A stretch of 64,000 bases of DNA from Takakia lepidozioides (GCA_030704615.1 CM060734.1:57616042-57680041), one strand, 5' to 3'. Shown: positions 47,001 through 58,063, counted from the first letter of the stretch. A program made the numbers and translations. Notes: generated from the letters alone by a model not told the origin.

Positions 47001-48058
47001 AACCTGAAAATTTAGGGACGACTCTGATAACAAGGGAAAAACAGGCTGAAATGTGTTGAAGAAGGTGCCTTCATTAGCAGTGCCTGCTTCTATCAATTGT
47101 GCTGCTGCCGCTGCTGTTTCCAGTTGACCATCTACCCACGCAGGTTTCTTGTAGCTATTGATCCACAGGGAATCAGAAGTAATTTTGTGTTTGAAATCCG
47201 GCCCTCTTGGATGAATCTGGACCTCTATCCCTAGACCTTCAGCTATCCCTGCATGTGTACAAATCAGGAATACATCTTCAGCCATGCTGCTAGCAGCTGA
47301 CACTAACCGCGTGAAGTTCTTCCAGCAAACACCCGAACCCTACTTATTACAGTAGTTCCAATTCTGAATTGCATCTGCTTCTCTCTGTAATCCAACCGGC
47401 ATTCACCTTTTTGTCTCCATTGTCCCACCATTGACTGGGGTCGGAAAAGTGTTCATTCCAAAGCTTCTCCTCATCTCTGTTATCTGTTTTTGGATACTTT
47501 CCTGCTGCCACATGGGCAGTAACTTGTCAAAGTCACTCCAAACCACAACAGATCCACCCAACGAGCTAACTTGCAGAATTCAATATGCAAATTCAGGGCC
47601 GAGTCTGATGAGAGGGCAAAACAGGCTGAAATAGGTCGAAGAAGAAGGTGCCCTCACCACATTGTCCTTCACCTTGTATCACGACCCAGGGAGGATTTGA
47701 CCGACCATCAACCCAAAAGGACCTCTTGTGTGTGTTGATTGTGTCTGTAGTCAGGTAATCTCGGACTGGTCTGTGAGAACCACCACGGTGCAGCTGAGCA
47801 GGCAGAGATTGAAACACGGCCTGCTAAGACCAAGCTGACTCTCCCAAGAACCTTGCAAACATCAGGAAGAATACCAAATCATGGTACTAACAGGAGCCAA
47901 GAGCCCACATTTGCAGGATGGACAAACTTCTTCACATCGTACGTTAGGAAAAAGCCACACCTTGCGATTGCGGTTGTCCCACCATCGGGAAGGATCTTCA
48001 AGAAACTCGTGCCAGCTCTGCTCCGTGCTCCAAGGTAGAGGTTTGTGCTCGAAAATCC
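44054..48058 (-). CDS. PPR protein, PLS-E-DYW class, with tandem PDF modules on duplicated exons (PPR gene 2)
   Basis: This is a predicted organellar RNA-editing factor. The main exon 46069-44054 encodes the second half of a PDF module (IHPRGLDFKHK..LWIDSYKKPAWVDGQL), three PLS triplets, E domains and a canonical DYW domain (HSEKLA, CGDCH, CSCGDYW). Upstream, exon pairs encode further PDF modules. First halves are 46357-46263, 46920-46826 and 47501-47407 (95 nt each, e.g. LWNEYFSDPSQWWDHRGKK). Second halves are about 46647-46500 and 47216-47069 (148 nt; IHPRGPDFKHK..). A fourth, more diverged pair lies at about 48058-47961 and 47770-47658. The 148-nt exons would need GC donors (GAAG|GCACCT). 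Phases agree, each pair adding 81 codons. The fourth pair is broken by one extra base. The first exon is not identified. Confidence 0.8.
46263..47501 (-). repeat. Tandem 560-580 bp units carrying the PDF exon pairs
   Basis: Three 95-nt exons start 563 and 581 bp apart, and the introns and 148-nt exons between them are equally conserved (for example ATTCAACATG/ATTCAACCTG stretches and GCATTCACCTTTTTGCCTC). The whole genomic unit, intron included, has been duplicated. The middle first-half exon has drifted (SDRSQGWNN instead of SDPSQWWDN). Confidence 0.85.
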
Positions 48059-48383
48059 GACAGCATCAACATTTTGACAAGGTCCTTTACTGAGGTGTGC
48101 TAGTGAGCTTTCAACAACATTCATGCAAGTTGTTTTGGGCTCCATTGGGCTCCACACGATGAGGAACAACGAACATGTCCAGACTTACACAGATGCTAAC
48201 GCAGCTTATGTTTGCAGTCTGGAGATTGTAGAGTGGCCTCTGAAAACGACCAGGGAGGAAGGCGCTGAGCAGCCAGAGTCTTCTAGCCTGGGTCTTGGCA
48301 TTTAAGTTTTTCTCACGTTCTATTGTTCGTTGAGTGGGGGTGTTGGAAATCAACTCCTTACCAGTCTACGTGTTGGAGAACCC

Positions 48384-48600
48384 AACAAGCGACATCGCAG
48401 GAACAATAAGTGAGAACACTTTGGAGGGCGATACTGACCAAGGAGATGGTCTGGCAGTAACAGTGACGAGCAGAAAATGCAGTAACACCCAGTAATCCAT
48501 AACTAGAATGAAGGACTAGCAGAAGCCCCTGTAACCCTAACCCTAATAAGGAGAAGGAACGAGTCTTCTTGGGTGCAGGGCTCTTCCTCCCCTTTCTCTT
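48384..48600. repeat. Dispersed repeat, copy 1
   Basis: About 200 bp (GCAGGAACAATAA..., TCCATAACTAGAATGAAGGA, CCCTAATAAGGAGAAGGAA) shared in the same orientation with 56941-57185. The LINE poly(T) run starts immediately after it, so the LINE seems to have landed at or in this repeat. Confidence 0.8.
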
Positions 48601-48603
48601 AAA

Positions 48604-50845
48604 TTTTTTTTTTTTTTTTTTTTTTTCGCAAGACGGACTCTGGCCTCGGAAACTTTATATCAGAGGGGACAAAATGCCCAGGGGAATACAGGAGGAAAAA
48701 ATAACCTCACTAAAGGGTGCCATAGAGGCTGACCCAGGAAGGCAACTGCTTCGTCACCAAGACCTTAGTAGACACGAAAGACAGGGAGGTGCAAGGATGT
48801 CCAGCCTGCTACGTGAAAGAGAGCTGAGCAGTTTAATAACTATCACGCTTTCTCTTGTAGGTTTGAAAGGAGAGCTGCGTTCTAGATCTAGTCTTCCTAA
48901 GTGGTCCGCAGCGATGTCTCCAATTCACTTCAGATTCTTCCCCATCAACCGGGGAGGGGAGAGCACTATAGGAGCTCCCAGATCGCAGGGATGGAGTCGT
49001 TCCAGCGAACTCCCGAGGATGGGTCTCTAGTGCAGATGATCTCTCCCTTGCCCCACGATTCGTCAAACTTAGAGAGTAGTTGGTCCCCTCGCCTGCTGCT
49101 ACACCTGCTAACAGCTTCCCTCAACACCCGCCAAGCCTTGCGGGCCTCAGACATCAAGTCTGAGTGAACCAGACACAAAATGACTCTCACGGTACTCGGT
49201 CTCCCATCAAAGAATCGCTTGCATCTCGCTTTCCAGATGTGCCACAAGGTTAGAGCTCTGAGAGCAGCCCAAACCGGGCACTGAGACCACAATCCTCCCT
49301 GAGAATAATTAAGAAGCAGAATGGAATCACAAGGCAAGACCAGCAACTTCCACTGCCAGTAGAAGGCACAAACATGAAGCCAAACCGCGTTGGCCAGAGG
49401 GCAGGAAACCAGGCAGTGGTCAATGGTTTCGGCAGCCTGCAAATTACAATGCCCACACTCCATAGAGCCATCCTGAAAATGAGCACGGACAGGGAGAATC
49501 CTGTTGACTAATTTCCACAAGAATCCAGCAATCTTAGAAGCCCTATCCTTACGCCAGACATCCTTCCAAACTGTAGTCCAAGAAGAAGGGCAGTCAGGAA
49601 GGTGTGCCCATTTGGACGACCATTTAGGGTCCATGAAGATGTCTGGCTTGAGAAGGCCTACCCCTAACTTAACTGAATAATTGAAAAAGGGAGAAAGCTT
49701 CCTGTCCTTCCATACCCACTCTCCTGGGTCAAATTGGAGGAGCGTGATGGGGGCCTGAAGAAACCAGTGGAGGAAAAGGGTTAGTGTGCGCACCATTTTC
49801 CACCGATGGGCTTGTCTTCCCTGAAGCCATACAAAAAACACGTATGGCATAGCATTGGGGTTCAGGCAGCTCGCCAAGGGAAGGGGAGAAGAGGGAGCCA
49901 GAGGATGTAACACAATACTTCCATCCTAATAGCAAGGAGTCTGATCTAGCCACTGCAAAGAAAGCCGTTTTGCCCTCAGCTGAATCACATCCCACCCAAG
50001 CAGGCAACGTTCTAAGATTCACAGGGAATGAAGCCAGGGAGATCCATGATGGTGGGATGCTACCCGTCACCAGATCCCAGCCCGCCCGAGCTCTCCTGCA
50101 AGACAGGTGGGTCGTGGCCTCAGATCTGGCTAGCAACGAACCATTTTCCCAGATGTGCGAAAAGTGGGTGATGTTGGCAGCCTCCCAAGGGGCCCAACGA
50201 CTAGAACACTTTGCCAGAATGGTGCAGTCTCTACCATGATTGCCGAAAAGAGGTTGTCTGGACACCTCTTCTGGGGTGGAAGGGCTCAACTGGCTGAGAT
50301 GGGGACGAAGTCTGGTCCAGGCTGCCCATATAGATCTCCAAGGCAGAGATCCCACTTTTGTCTTAGAATTCAGAGACCCGCCTTGCACCACCCACTTAAG
50401 AGAGAGCGGCCATAAGTGCGAGGAAGAGGGGATGGCTCGGAGAATATGTTGCCTGACCAAAAAGCACCAAGGAGCATTCAGATTACTAAAGATCCGCGGA
50501 ATCCATTTCGCGAGTAGAGCACATATCTGTGTATCTGGATCGAGGATCTCGAGGCCACCAAACCTTTTCTTTTGAGAGATCTGCGCCCAGCTGACCAGAG
50601 CCCGTCGGGTTGGTCTAGATGTTGTAGCACCCCAAATAAAGTTCCGAATAAGGGATTTTATCTTCCTGATAACAACTGCTCCAGGAGACCACACCGAGGA
50701 GATGAACCTGCACGAAGCCAGGTGCATGGAGCTCCAGTAGGCCAGCTGCTTTTTAAGGTAAGCAAGAATGGAGTCGCTTCTTTGAGAGTCATCCAAATCA
50801 TGGCCAACGTGATGCCCCAGAAGCACATGGGGTTTTGTTTTTAAA
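48604..50845 (-). mobile_element. L1-type LINE, 3' half only
   Basis: The T23 run at 48604-48626 is a poly(A) tail on the minus strand. Reading upstream, two overlapping frames (48966-49913 and 49729-50826, offset by a frameshift near 49.9 kb) encode the post-RT part of an L1-type polyprotein. It runs from LLGHHVGHDL and SLIRNFIWGA to a zf-RVT domain (VWRKDRASKIAGFLWKLVNRILP..CGHCNL..ETIDHCLVSCPLA). A short internal deletion is visible between LAS repeats. The 5' end is truncated near 50845, where an oppositely oriented LINE begins. Confidence 0.88.
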
Positions 50846-50962
50846 TAATAAGTAGGAAAAAGCAGAAAAAAACGAGAGCGAAACCCTGGCCGGGGATAAT
50901 AACTTTATTTGGAAAACAAAAGTTTTCAAAGTTATTAACTTTACCTTCAATCCCCGCGAAAC

Positions 50963-52726
50963 TGTTATTGCTGTGGAAAATCAGGGCACCGCAAGGCACA
51001 ATGCCCGCAAGCCAAGAGGAACACAAAGCTCAACAATCATGCCGAGCCTGGAAGATCATCACTTATTTAAAAGTCTGCTTCTGCCACTATTCGCCCCCAT
51101 CAAATTCCCCTCAACCATCGACACAACTCCTTCATTCACCCTATCCCTCTGCAGGATGCTAGCCTGCATCCGGTCCAAGATCATTCCTATCAGCAATGGT
51201 ATTCAGCGGTCAACCAGATTTCAACCTCCCCACCTGCTAAGAAAAGGAGACAAATCATCGACCCCATGATTGTGGAAGCTACCTCAGCATCGGCTTCTAA
51301 AGCACGGAAGGGCTTGGGATCACTCAACCCAAAATTCGAGGCGGCAAGTATCCAGGGCTCATCATATCAAACATTCTCAAAGCACATCTTCCAGCATCCC
51401 TTCCAGAGGCACCCACCCCCCTTCCAATACCCCAAATTATCTCTTGGGAATTAGAACAGGCAAAAGGCAAAGGGAAGGTATGCCCCAACATCCACATCAG
51501 GCCTCCAGTCGACCCGGCTCCAGCACAGCTTCCCCGTCCCTCCCCGGTGGCACACAACCCAACGATAGCGAAAATCTATGCTACTCTTGACTCCTTCCCT
51601 AACCTACCTGGCAGGTTGCTCATAGCTCACATCTAAAGGGGAGCCGGTTGCCACTTGCCTTACCCCATTGATCTTCAGAAGGAAGCCCAATCTGGCATTT
51701 CTTGTCACCGCTAGGGACAACATGAGCTTTGACTCTATTTGGATCTCACTGCACGACATTCAATCCTTCCTATCCAAATGCCCTATGGACAGTTCCCCCA
51801 TTCCCACCTTATGCAACAAAATTCATGCTTATCTCAAAAACAACCTCCCTCTCTACTCTCTTCTCCCTCACTCTTCGGTCACTTGGGGCTCTTACATAGA
51901 GGCCTTCCCTAGCTTGCGTCAGGACCTTTCTCCCAACACCAATATCTTGGCTCTAATGGACGAGGATCTCCTAAGTTCCAGCGGTAACACTCTTCCAGAA
52001 GTCTGGGCTGAGCCTGATCACTTTGACGGTCCCTGCATCCCAAGCAAGGCCTTGACCAGAGCCAAAGACACCCTAGGCAATGCGTTCACTGTTCTCAATG
52101 CCCTCTTGGATTTGGAGTTTGAAGACCAGAATGACGAGATCGAATGAAGGCGCATTGAAGACTTCAACAAGCCTTCTTACGACCCCAAAGGCTCTTTGTC
52201 AACCTCCAGCTCCTCCGAACTGCAGATCTCACAATTCTTCACGCAGCATTCGCCGGTGGATTCACAACAACCCTCAAAGCCCTACCTCCAGGTGTTGTGC
52301 TGCCTTCCCCGACACCTGCGTGGCCTTGTAAGTCCCCTACTGCCCTCTCAGTCCATTCCTCTCCTTTGTTTCTCTGCTTGGAAAGTACTGCCCTCGATCA
52401 CCTACCCCCCGCCCCCACACCTGCTCTCCAAAATCCTGCAATCTGGTTCCACACCGCTTCCCTCTCCTGTATCGTTCAAAACCTCCCTCCAAAGCTCACT
52501 CAGGTTCATCCCCCTCGACAATGCAGGAAATCCCCTTACGAATCGAACTAGCACCCTAGTCCTATTTGTTAACATCATTCACCCCATCCCGCCCGATCCT
52601 CCAGGCCTCTCCTGGTGTCTTTCCCTCATCCCCTCGGACAAGATAACAAGGTTCCGCTTCCTACCATCCAGGCCATCATTTGAGTCTCAACCCCTTAGCC
52701 TGTCTCCATCCCTCGATGCAGGTTAG
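50963..52726 (+). pseudogene. LINE ORF1 (gag-like, CCHC zinc knuckle)
   Basis: A nucleic-acid-binding ORF1 product broken into pieces. The knuckle CYCCGKSGHRKAQC is followed about 60 nt later by a stop; the same frame then continues with KKRRQIIDPMIVEATS to a stop at 51454. Open segments at 51668-52147 and 52196-52726 may be its C-terminal part in shifted frames, but I recognise no domain there. Confidence 0.65.
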
Positions 52727-52727
52727 C

Positions 52728-55560
52728 ATGTCTTCCTGGAATATCAGAGGCCTGGGCTCTAACCAAATGGCCCTGAAAAAAGTCAAGCTCTCGGCTTGGC
52801 TAGCCCCCCTCATCCCCTCTCAAGCAATAGTTTTTCTCCAAGAGCACAAGCTATGTCACCGCAAAATCCTTAAGCTCACTAATCAATTATGGCCTAAGTC
52901 CTCAGCTCTCTGGAAACCTTCTTTGGAAGGGACGCGGGGCGGGACGGCCATCCTCCTCTCCCCATCCCTCTTCCAGGTTCCTAATCAAAGATGAGATTTG
53001 GGAAACCGGGAGAGCCCAATTCTGCTCCCTCCAGTTTCCCAATAGCACATAACCCATAGGCTTTATTAACATTTATGCTTCCAATGACTCTCTCGAAAGA
53101 GCTGCTCTCTGGAACAAGTTAACCATTCTCATGTCAAACCAATCAGACATCAGTAAATGGGTGATTGCAGGCGACTTCAATATGGTAGAGAATGAAAGGG
53201 ACAGACTCGGTAGAGGTTCCAATCGCCTCAACCCGGAGGAGGAACTTTCATGGCTCACTCTAACCCAGACACACAGCCTCACCGAAATGGAAGGACCTCC
53301 CAACGACCCAGCTGGCTCCAATCCCTTCTTTACCTGGACAAACAACAGAGATTTCACTGATCTTAGCATGGCCAGACTTGATAGATTCTACGCCTCTATT
53401 TCTCTATCCCATGTTGCCTTCTTAGACCCGCAGGACCCTATCCCCCTAGGTTTCGATCACGCCCTCATCTCAGCTTCTCTTAAACTGCCTTTCTCCCATC
53501 CCAGAGGAGAAGGGATCTTCAGACTCAACTCTTCCCACCTCCGGTTATCCTCATTTACCGATGCTCTAAAGTCTGCCCGGCTATTAGCTGCAAATGACAT
53601 CCCTTGTCATATTCAAAGATTCCAAGCCAAGCTAGCTGCCATTTGCAAAGTAAGTCAAGAGCTCAGTCGAGATTTGGCCGCTGCAAAGAAAAGGAAAACT
53701 CTGGCTCTCAAAAAGTGCCTCAAAAGAAGCTGGCCCTCCGGTTTCTGCGATGCCCACACCTACCAATTCACCTACCTAGAAGCTCGGCACAACATGGATA
53801 TCCACCTTATTCTTCAGGAACAAAAAATCAAGATGCAAGCGGGGATCAACTGGTCATCCAATGGAGAGAAAATGACCAAATACTTCTTCCAGAAGTTGAA
53901 GCTCCGTAGAGCAAGCCAGGCCATTTCGCAGCTTTACGCAGACATCCCAGGGGTCGCATCATCCAACCCCAAACAGATGGGAGCCTCAACCTTCAACCAC
54001 TTTGCTTCCTTGTGCCAGGCAGATCCTAGAGACGCTCTCTACCCTGTCAGGCTTGAGGAAATGCCTTCAAACTATCCCCACATCTATGCGACCAGCAGAC
54101 TCGGCAAGTTTGGAGGAAGAACTCACCCTGAGGAGCTTCATATCGCCCTCAAAGCCATGAACAACAACGAAGCTCCTGGCATTGATGGGATGCCAGTGGA
54201 ATTTTACAAATCCTTGTGGTCAACCATCGTCAAGGACTTTTCTGATATGGCAAACGCCATCAAGGCCCAAGGCTTCATGCCTGCAGCAATGAATAAGGGG
54301 GTGATCACCCTGCTCTTCAAAAAAGAAGATAGAGCTAACCTCAACAACTATAGGCCAATCACCCTTCTTAACGTGGCATATAAAATTATAGCTAAGGCCC
54401 TAGCCATCCGCATCCAACCCCTTCTCCCTTCAATGATTAGATCAGGTCAGGCAGGCTACGTCAAAGGAAGATACATCCTCGACAATGTCCTGTTAGCTCA
54501 AGAAGCTAACATCTACGCATGCAAAACAGGGCAGTCATTGGCCCTCTGGCTCCTAGACTTCGAGAAAGCATTTGACAAAGTCGACTGGTCCTTCCTTATG
54601 GCCGTGCTCCACAAATCAGGCATCCCTCATGGCTTCTGCCAGTGGGTTCAGATTTTGCTGCAAGGGGCAACCAGCAGAGTCATGGTTGATGGGTATCTCT
54701 CCAAACCCTTCCCGCTCCAAAGGTCAGTAAGGCAGGGCTGCCCTCTGGCACCTTTTCTCTTCTTGTTTGTGGCAGACGCTCTCAGGCACATGTTATACAG
54801 CAACCCTCAGGTGAAAGGCCTAAAGCTTGAGACCCTAAGAACCAACACATGGAAGGAAGTCAAGGACTCAATGTTCATTGATGACACCTTCTTACTTCTC
54901 CAAGCCAACAACCCCTCGCTAGAAACCGCACAAGCCACGCTCAACCACTTCTGTAGTGTCTCTGGGTTCAGAATCAATTGGTCCAAAACCAAAGCCTTGT
55001 TACTAGGGGACCGCTCAAAATCTGACATTGGGACAGCTCCCACCTGGGGACAGCATTTGGGCCTGCATTGGCTTAAAGAAGGGGAGCCTACCACACTATT
55101 AGGGCACACATTTGGCATCAATCTCACTGAAGTACAAAGGATGGAGCCCACAATTCAAAAGATGAAGCGCCACCTGGCCTACTGGGGGTCGTGTCATCTA
55201 TCTATCACAGGAAGAGCACTGGTAGCCAACCAGATTATTCTGGCAAGTATTTGGTGATTTGTTTCAACCTGGGGCCCTCAATCAAAATTCCTCAAGGAAA
55301 TCAAAAAGTTGATTAGGAACTTTATCTGGGAAGCTGCTTCCTCCTCCCAAAACAAGATACCTCAGGTGTCCTAGGCCCAAATCTGCCTGCCAAAAAGATG
55401 GGGGCTTAGGTGTACTTGACCCAGCTACGTAGATCAAGGCTCTCCTAGGAAAATGGATTCCTAGATTCAATGGGCCGGACGGAGGCTGCTGGAAGCTAAT
55501 GGTCTCCACCACAATATCCTCCTCCACTCCTCTGCAACGTGTGCAATGGCCTGCCTCAAA
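52728..55560 (+). pseudogene. LINE ORF2: endonuclease and reverse transcriptase
   Basis: The endonuclease starts SWNIRGLGSNQ with the catalytic QEHK, breaks at 52994, and resumes in the 53131-55257 frame with AGDFNMVENERDRLG, FTWTNNRDF and GFDHALIS (the final motif is normally SDH). RT blocks follow: EAPGIDGMPVEFYK, NYRPITLLNVAYKI, GYVKGRYILDN, LLDFEKAFDKVDW, RQGCPLAPFLF and FIDD, a variant of the FADD catalytic box with both Asp retained. After the stop at 55255 homology continues with further stops (IKKLIRNFIWEA). Confidence 0.9.
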
Positions 55561-55600
55561 CCGCTGGCTGGATAATTACCTCAGTCAATGTTTTGTGGAT

Positions 55601-56940
55601 TTGTTGACATATGCATCAATCTAATAGAGTTGAATAGACTTAAATGACTTGAATGTTGGAATTTGCGCTCTTAAGCTAGGCCTGTTGTGAACCTCTTTCC
55701 TTGCAAACGTGACAATCCCAGATGTGGCACAAAATCAAGTGGATAGTTTGCTGCAGAGCCTCACAATGTAAAGCTTGGATTATCTTTGGATGGAGTGAAC
55801 CCCTTTTATATAAGAACAATTAACTTAATGACTTGTTGATGCACAGTTATGGATATTTTCATCCACTAATCTACTCATTTGAGATGCATTATCCATTTAG
55901 TAGGCCACCATGTGGGCAGGGAGAGAGAGAATGTGCTCATGTAGTCTCTGTTCCGCCCAAACTGGCTATGGGGTCTATGGCCACAATGCTATAGCAAACG
56001 TCTTATGCGTGGAACACAGAGAGAGAAAGAAAGAAAACAAAGACACCAACCATTCTGCTCCAAAACAGTGACGCCTGGTGCATAATGTAGGTGATGTCAA
56101 GTACAGAATCACAGGTGCAACCAGCCTATATCTGATGTGGCATGCAGAGAAGGGAGCCTGATACAATTTGTTACAAAATATAAATTGGATTCGGGGCTTC
56201 ATCTTATATGGCATTTGCCAAGCATTTATCATGCCCACAAACTTTGTGCATTTTCTGCAATGTGAAGACATCTACAGATATAAGCAAGTTGCTGGTTGAG
56301 GGTCAAGATCACATCTAGTCAATGGGCCTCAGAAATCTAAGAAATCTAAGAAATCCTCATAAATCTGGCGACTAAGGTGTACCTCTGAGGAACTGCTATG
56401 CCGCTGCAAAGATGCAATTCTGTGACTGACAGAGTGAAGAACCTTAGAATAGATGAGCATAACTTATTTAGATCTTCATCAAATGAGACTTGACAAGTGC
56501 AACAAGAAGCTTATGTCATAAGCTATTTATCGACCCATTGTTCACAACATTTGGATAAAGATTGATTCTTGAAATGTCTAAAATCCCTATAGGTAATGTA
56601 CTTAGCAACCTAACATTCATGAAGATTGACCTTGTGAAAGGTGATATCTCTATCCTTCAATTTTTATTCTTTTATTGATTTTTTTTCGAAGAAAAGAGGG
56701 CGAAATCCCTGCTGGTCCCTCATGTTCAGCATCCCTAGACTTTGACAAGTCTGTATCAATTGGAAACACATAAAGATTGCCACTAAGACTGGGCTACATT
56801 ACCATAGATAGCCATTCATCGATAGAATAATTATTTTGTCCCTCCTAGCAGAATAGATTTAGAGAGCTTTATTGAATGTTATTGAAGGGGAAAAAAATGA
56901 AAACCCTTACAAGTCCGAAGGCCATGGAAGACCATGTTTT
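55601..56940 (+). other. Intergenic region with a LINE family A tail fragment
   Basis: At about 55948-56012 a 65-bp piece matches the family A 3' end (CAAACTGG..ATGGGGTCTATGGCCACAATGCTATAGCAAACGTCTTATGCGTG). The rest is AT-rich. A T-rich stretch followed by AGGGCGAAATCCC (about 56665-56715) could be the tail of another decayed SINE. No gene was recognised. Confidence 0.5.
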
Positions 56941-57185
56941 AGAACCCAAGGAGCGATATTGCAGGAACAATAAACCATAAGGGAGAACACTTTGGAGGGC
57001 AATACTGACCAAGGAGATGATATAGCAGTAACAGTGACGAGCAGAAAATGCAAAGAGAGCAGTAGCACCCAATAATCCATAACTAGAATGAAGGATTAGC
57101 AGAAGCCCCTACAACCCTAATAAGGAGAAGGAACGAGTCTTTTGGGGTGCAGGACTCTTCTCTTCCTCCTCTTTCTCTTGACCCC
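56941..57185. repeat. Dispersed repeat, copy 2
   Basis: Same-orientation copy of the repeat at 48384-48600, with small indels. It shows no coding potential and continues past the point where copy 1 is interrupted by the LINE poly(T). Confidence 0.8.
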
Positions 57186-57300
57186 TAAACGCTCATGGCC
57201 CTATTTTACTTTTTCAAAAAGGAAAAAACCCTTGCAGTGAAAAATGGTGTAACTTCTACATAATTGACTTTTCTATAAAAATTTGATGCACATTATGTGT

Positions 57301-58063
57301 GTATCTTCCAGTGTTGGCAGGGTATAGCACTCTACCCCGGTTAGTGAGTCGGTTACCACCCCGGTTAGTAGGTATACATAACTGCATACATGGTATTTTT
57401 ACAAAACAGAGCAAATAGATAACCGACGGTTGGGAGGTGAGTATGTATATGTACCCTATATTAAGGTTAGCACTACACTCTATACCCGGATTAGTCCGGC
57501 GTTTTGACCACCCCGAGAGCGGTTACAATATAGGACACGCCTCCTCACACAACGCAACTGCATTGATTGCCTGCATGCCTCACTATTGGCAACTTTTGCA
57601 AGAGGTGCACTCAGTATGTATAACTTATTGCTATGTTAAATGTTAGCCAACTTCCCTCTTTGGCTTTCTTCCTTTCTTACTTTAGTCATTTTATTTGTCA
57701 TTGTGGATAAATCTCTCATGTACTTGGAGCATTCTAGCATTACCTATCTATTACTCATCTTTATTAAAGGTTCTCATCTTCATTTGGATGTTATGTGGGA
57801 ATTGATTATTTTTAACAAAAATCATTGAGAAGTGCCCATTCAATATATTATATGTAACCGCCAATTGTATATATATCCGCCAATTTTAGGACACCTCTAA
57901 CCGTCATATTCATAACCGTCTAAATTTGAAGCATTTTGTATATACTAAAAATATATATATATCCTTATACATAACCATGGAGTGTGTCCATCCCAAAAAT
58001 ATTGAAGTAACCTTAACCGGCGGATATGTAAAATTCTTATAACCGGCCAACACTGGTATCTTC
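57301..58063. mobile_element. Non-autonomous hAT element with perfect 8-bp target-site duplication
   Basis: The element at 57309-58055 (747 bp) starts CAGTGTTGGC and ends GCCAACACTG. It is flanked on both sides by GTATCTTC (57301-57308 and 58056-58063). An 8-bp duplication and CAGTGTTGGC-type ends are diagnostic of hAT elements. Subterminal regions repeat CCGGTTA/TAACCG motifs, as hAT transposase-binding regions do. No transposase frame is present. Confidence 0.92.

Larger units (their letters stand above)
50945..55600 (+). mobile_element. L1-type LINE, 5' part through RT, 3' end missing
   Basis: ORF1 remnants begin with a CX2CX4HX4C knuckle (50963-51004), a basic KKRR patch and Pro/Ser-rich sequence. 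ORF2 follows from about 52720. Homology fades near 55600 before a zf-RVT domain, so the 3' end and poly(A) are missing. This is unusual for an insertion made by target-primed reverse transcription, which truncates 5' ends. Stops and frameshifts in ORF1 and at 52.99 kb make it inactive. Confidence 0.85.

Noticed and set aside
46263-47501. CRISPR-like or simple tandem array
   Set aside because: Period is over 560 bp with conserved exons and splice sites; this is exon duplication in a nuclear gene.
48531-48546. Telomere-like CCCTAACCCTAA
   Set aside because: Only two units, and the aligned copy at 57.1 kb has one; ordinary part of the dispersed repeat.
48604-55600. Single LINE with 5' inversion by twin priming
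   Set aside because: Geometry fits, but the about 500 bp present in both halves is too diverged to be one element; two families are more likely.
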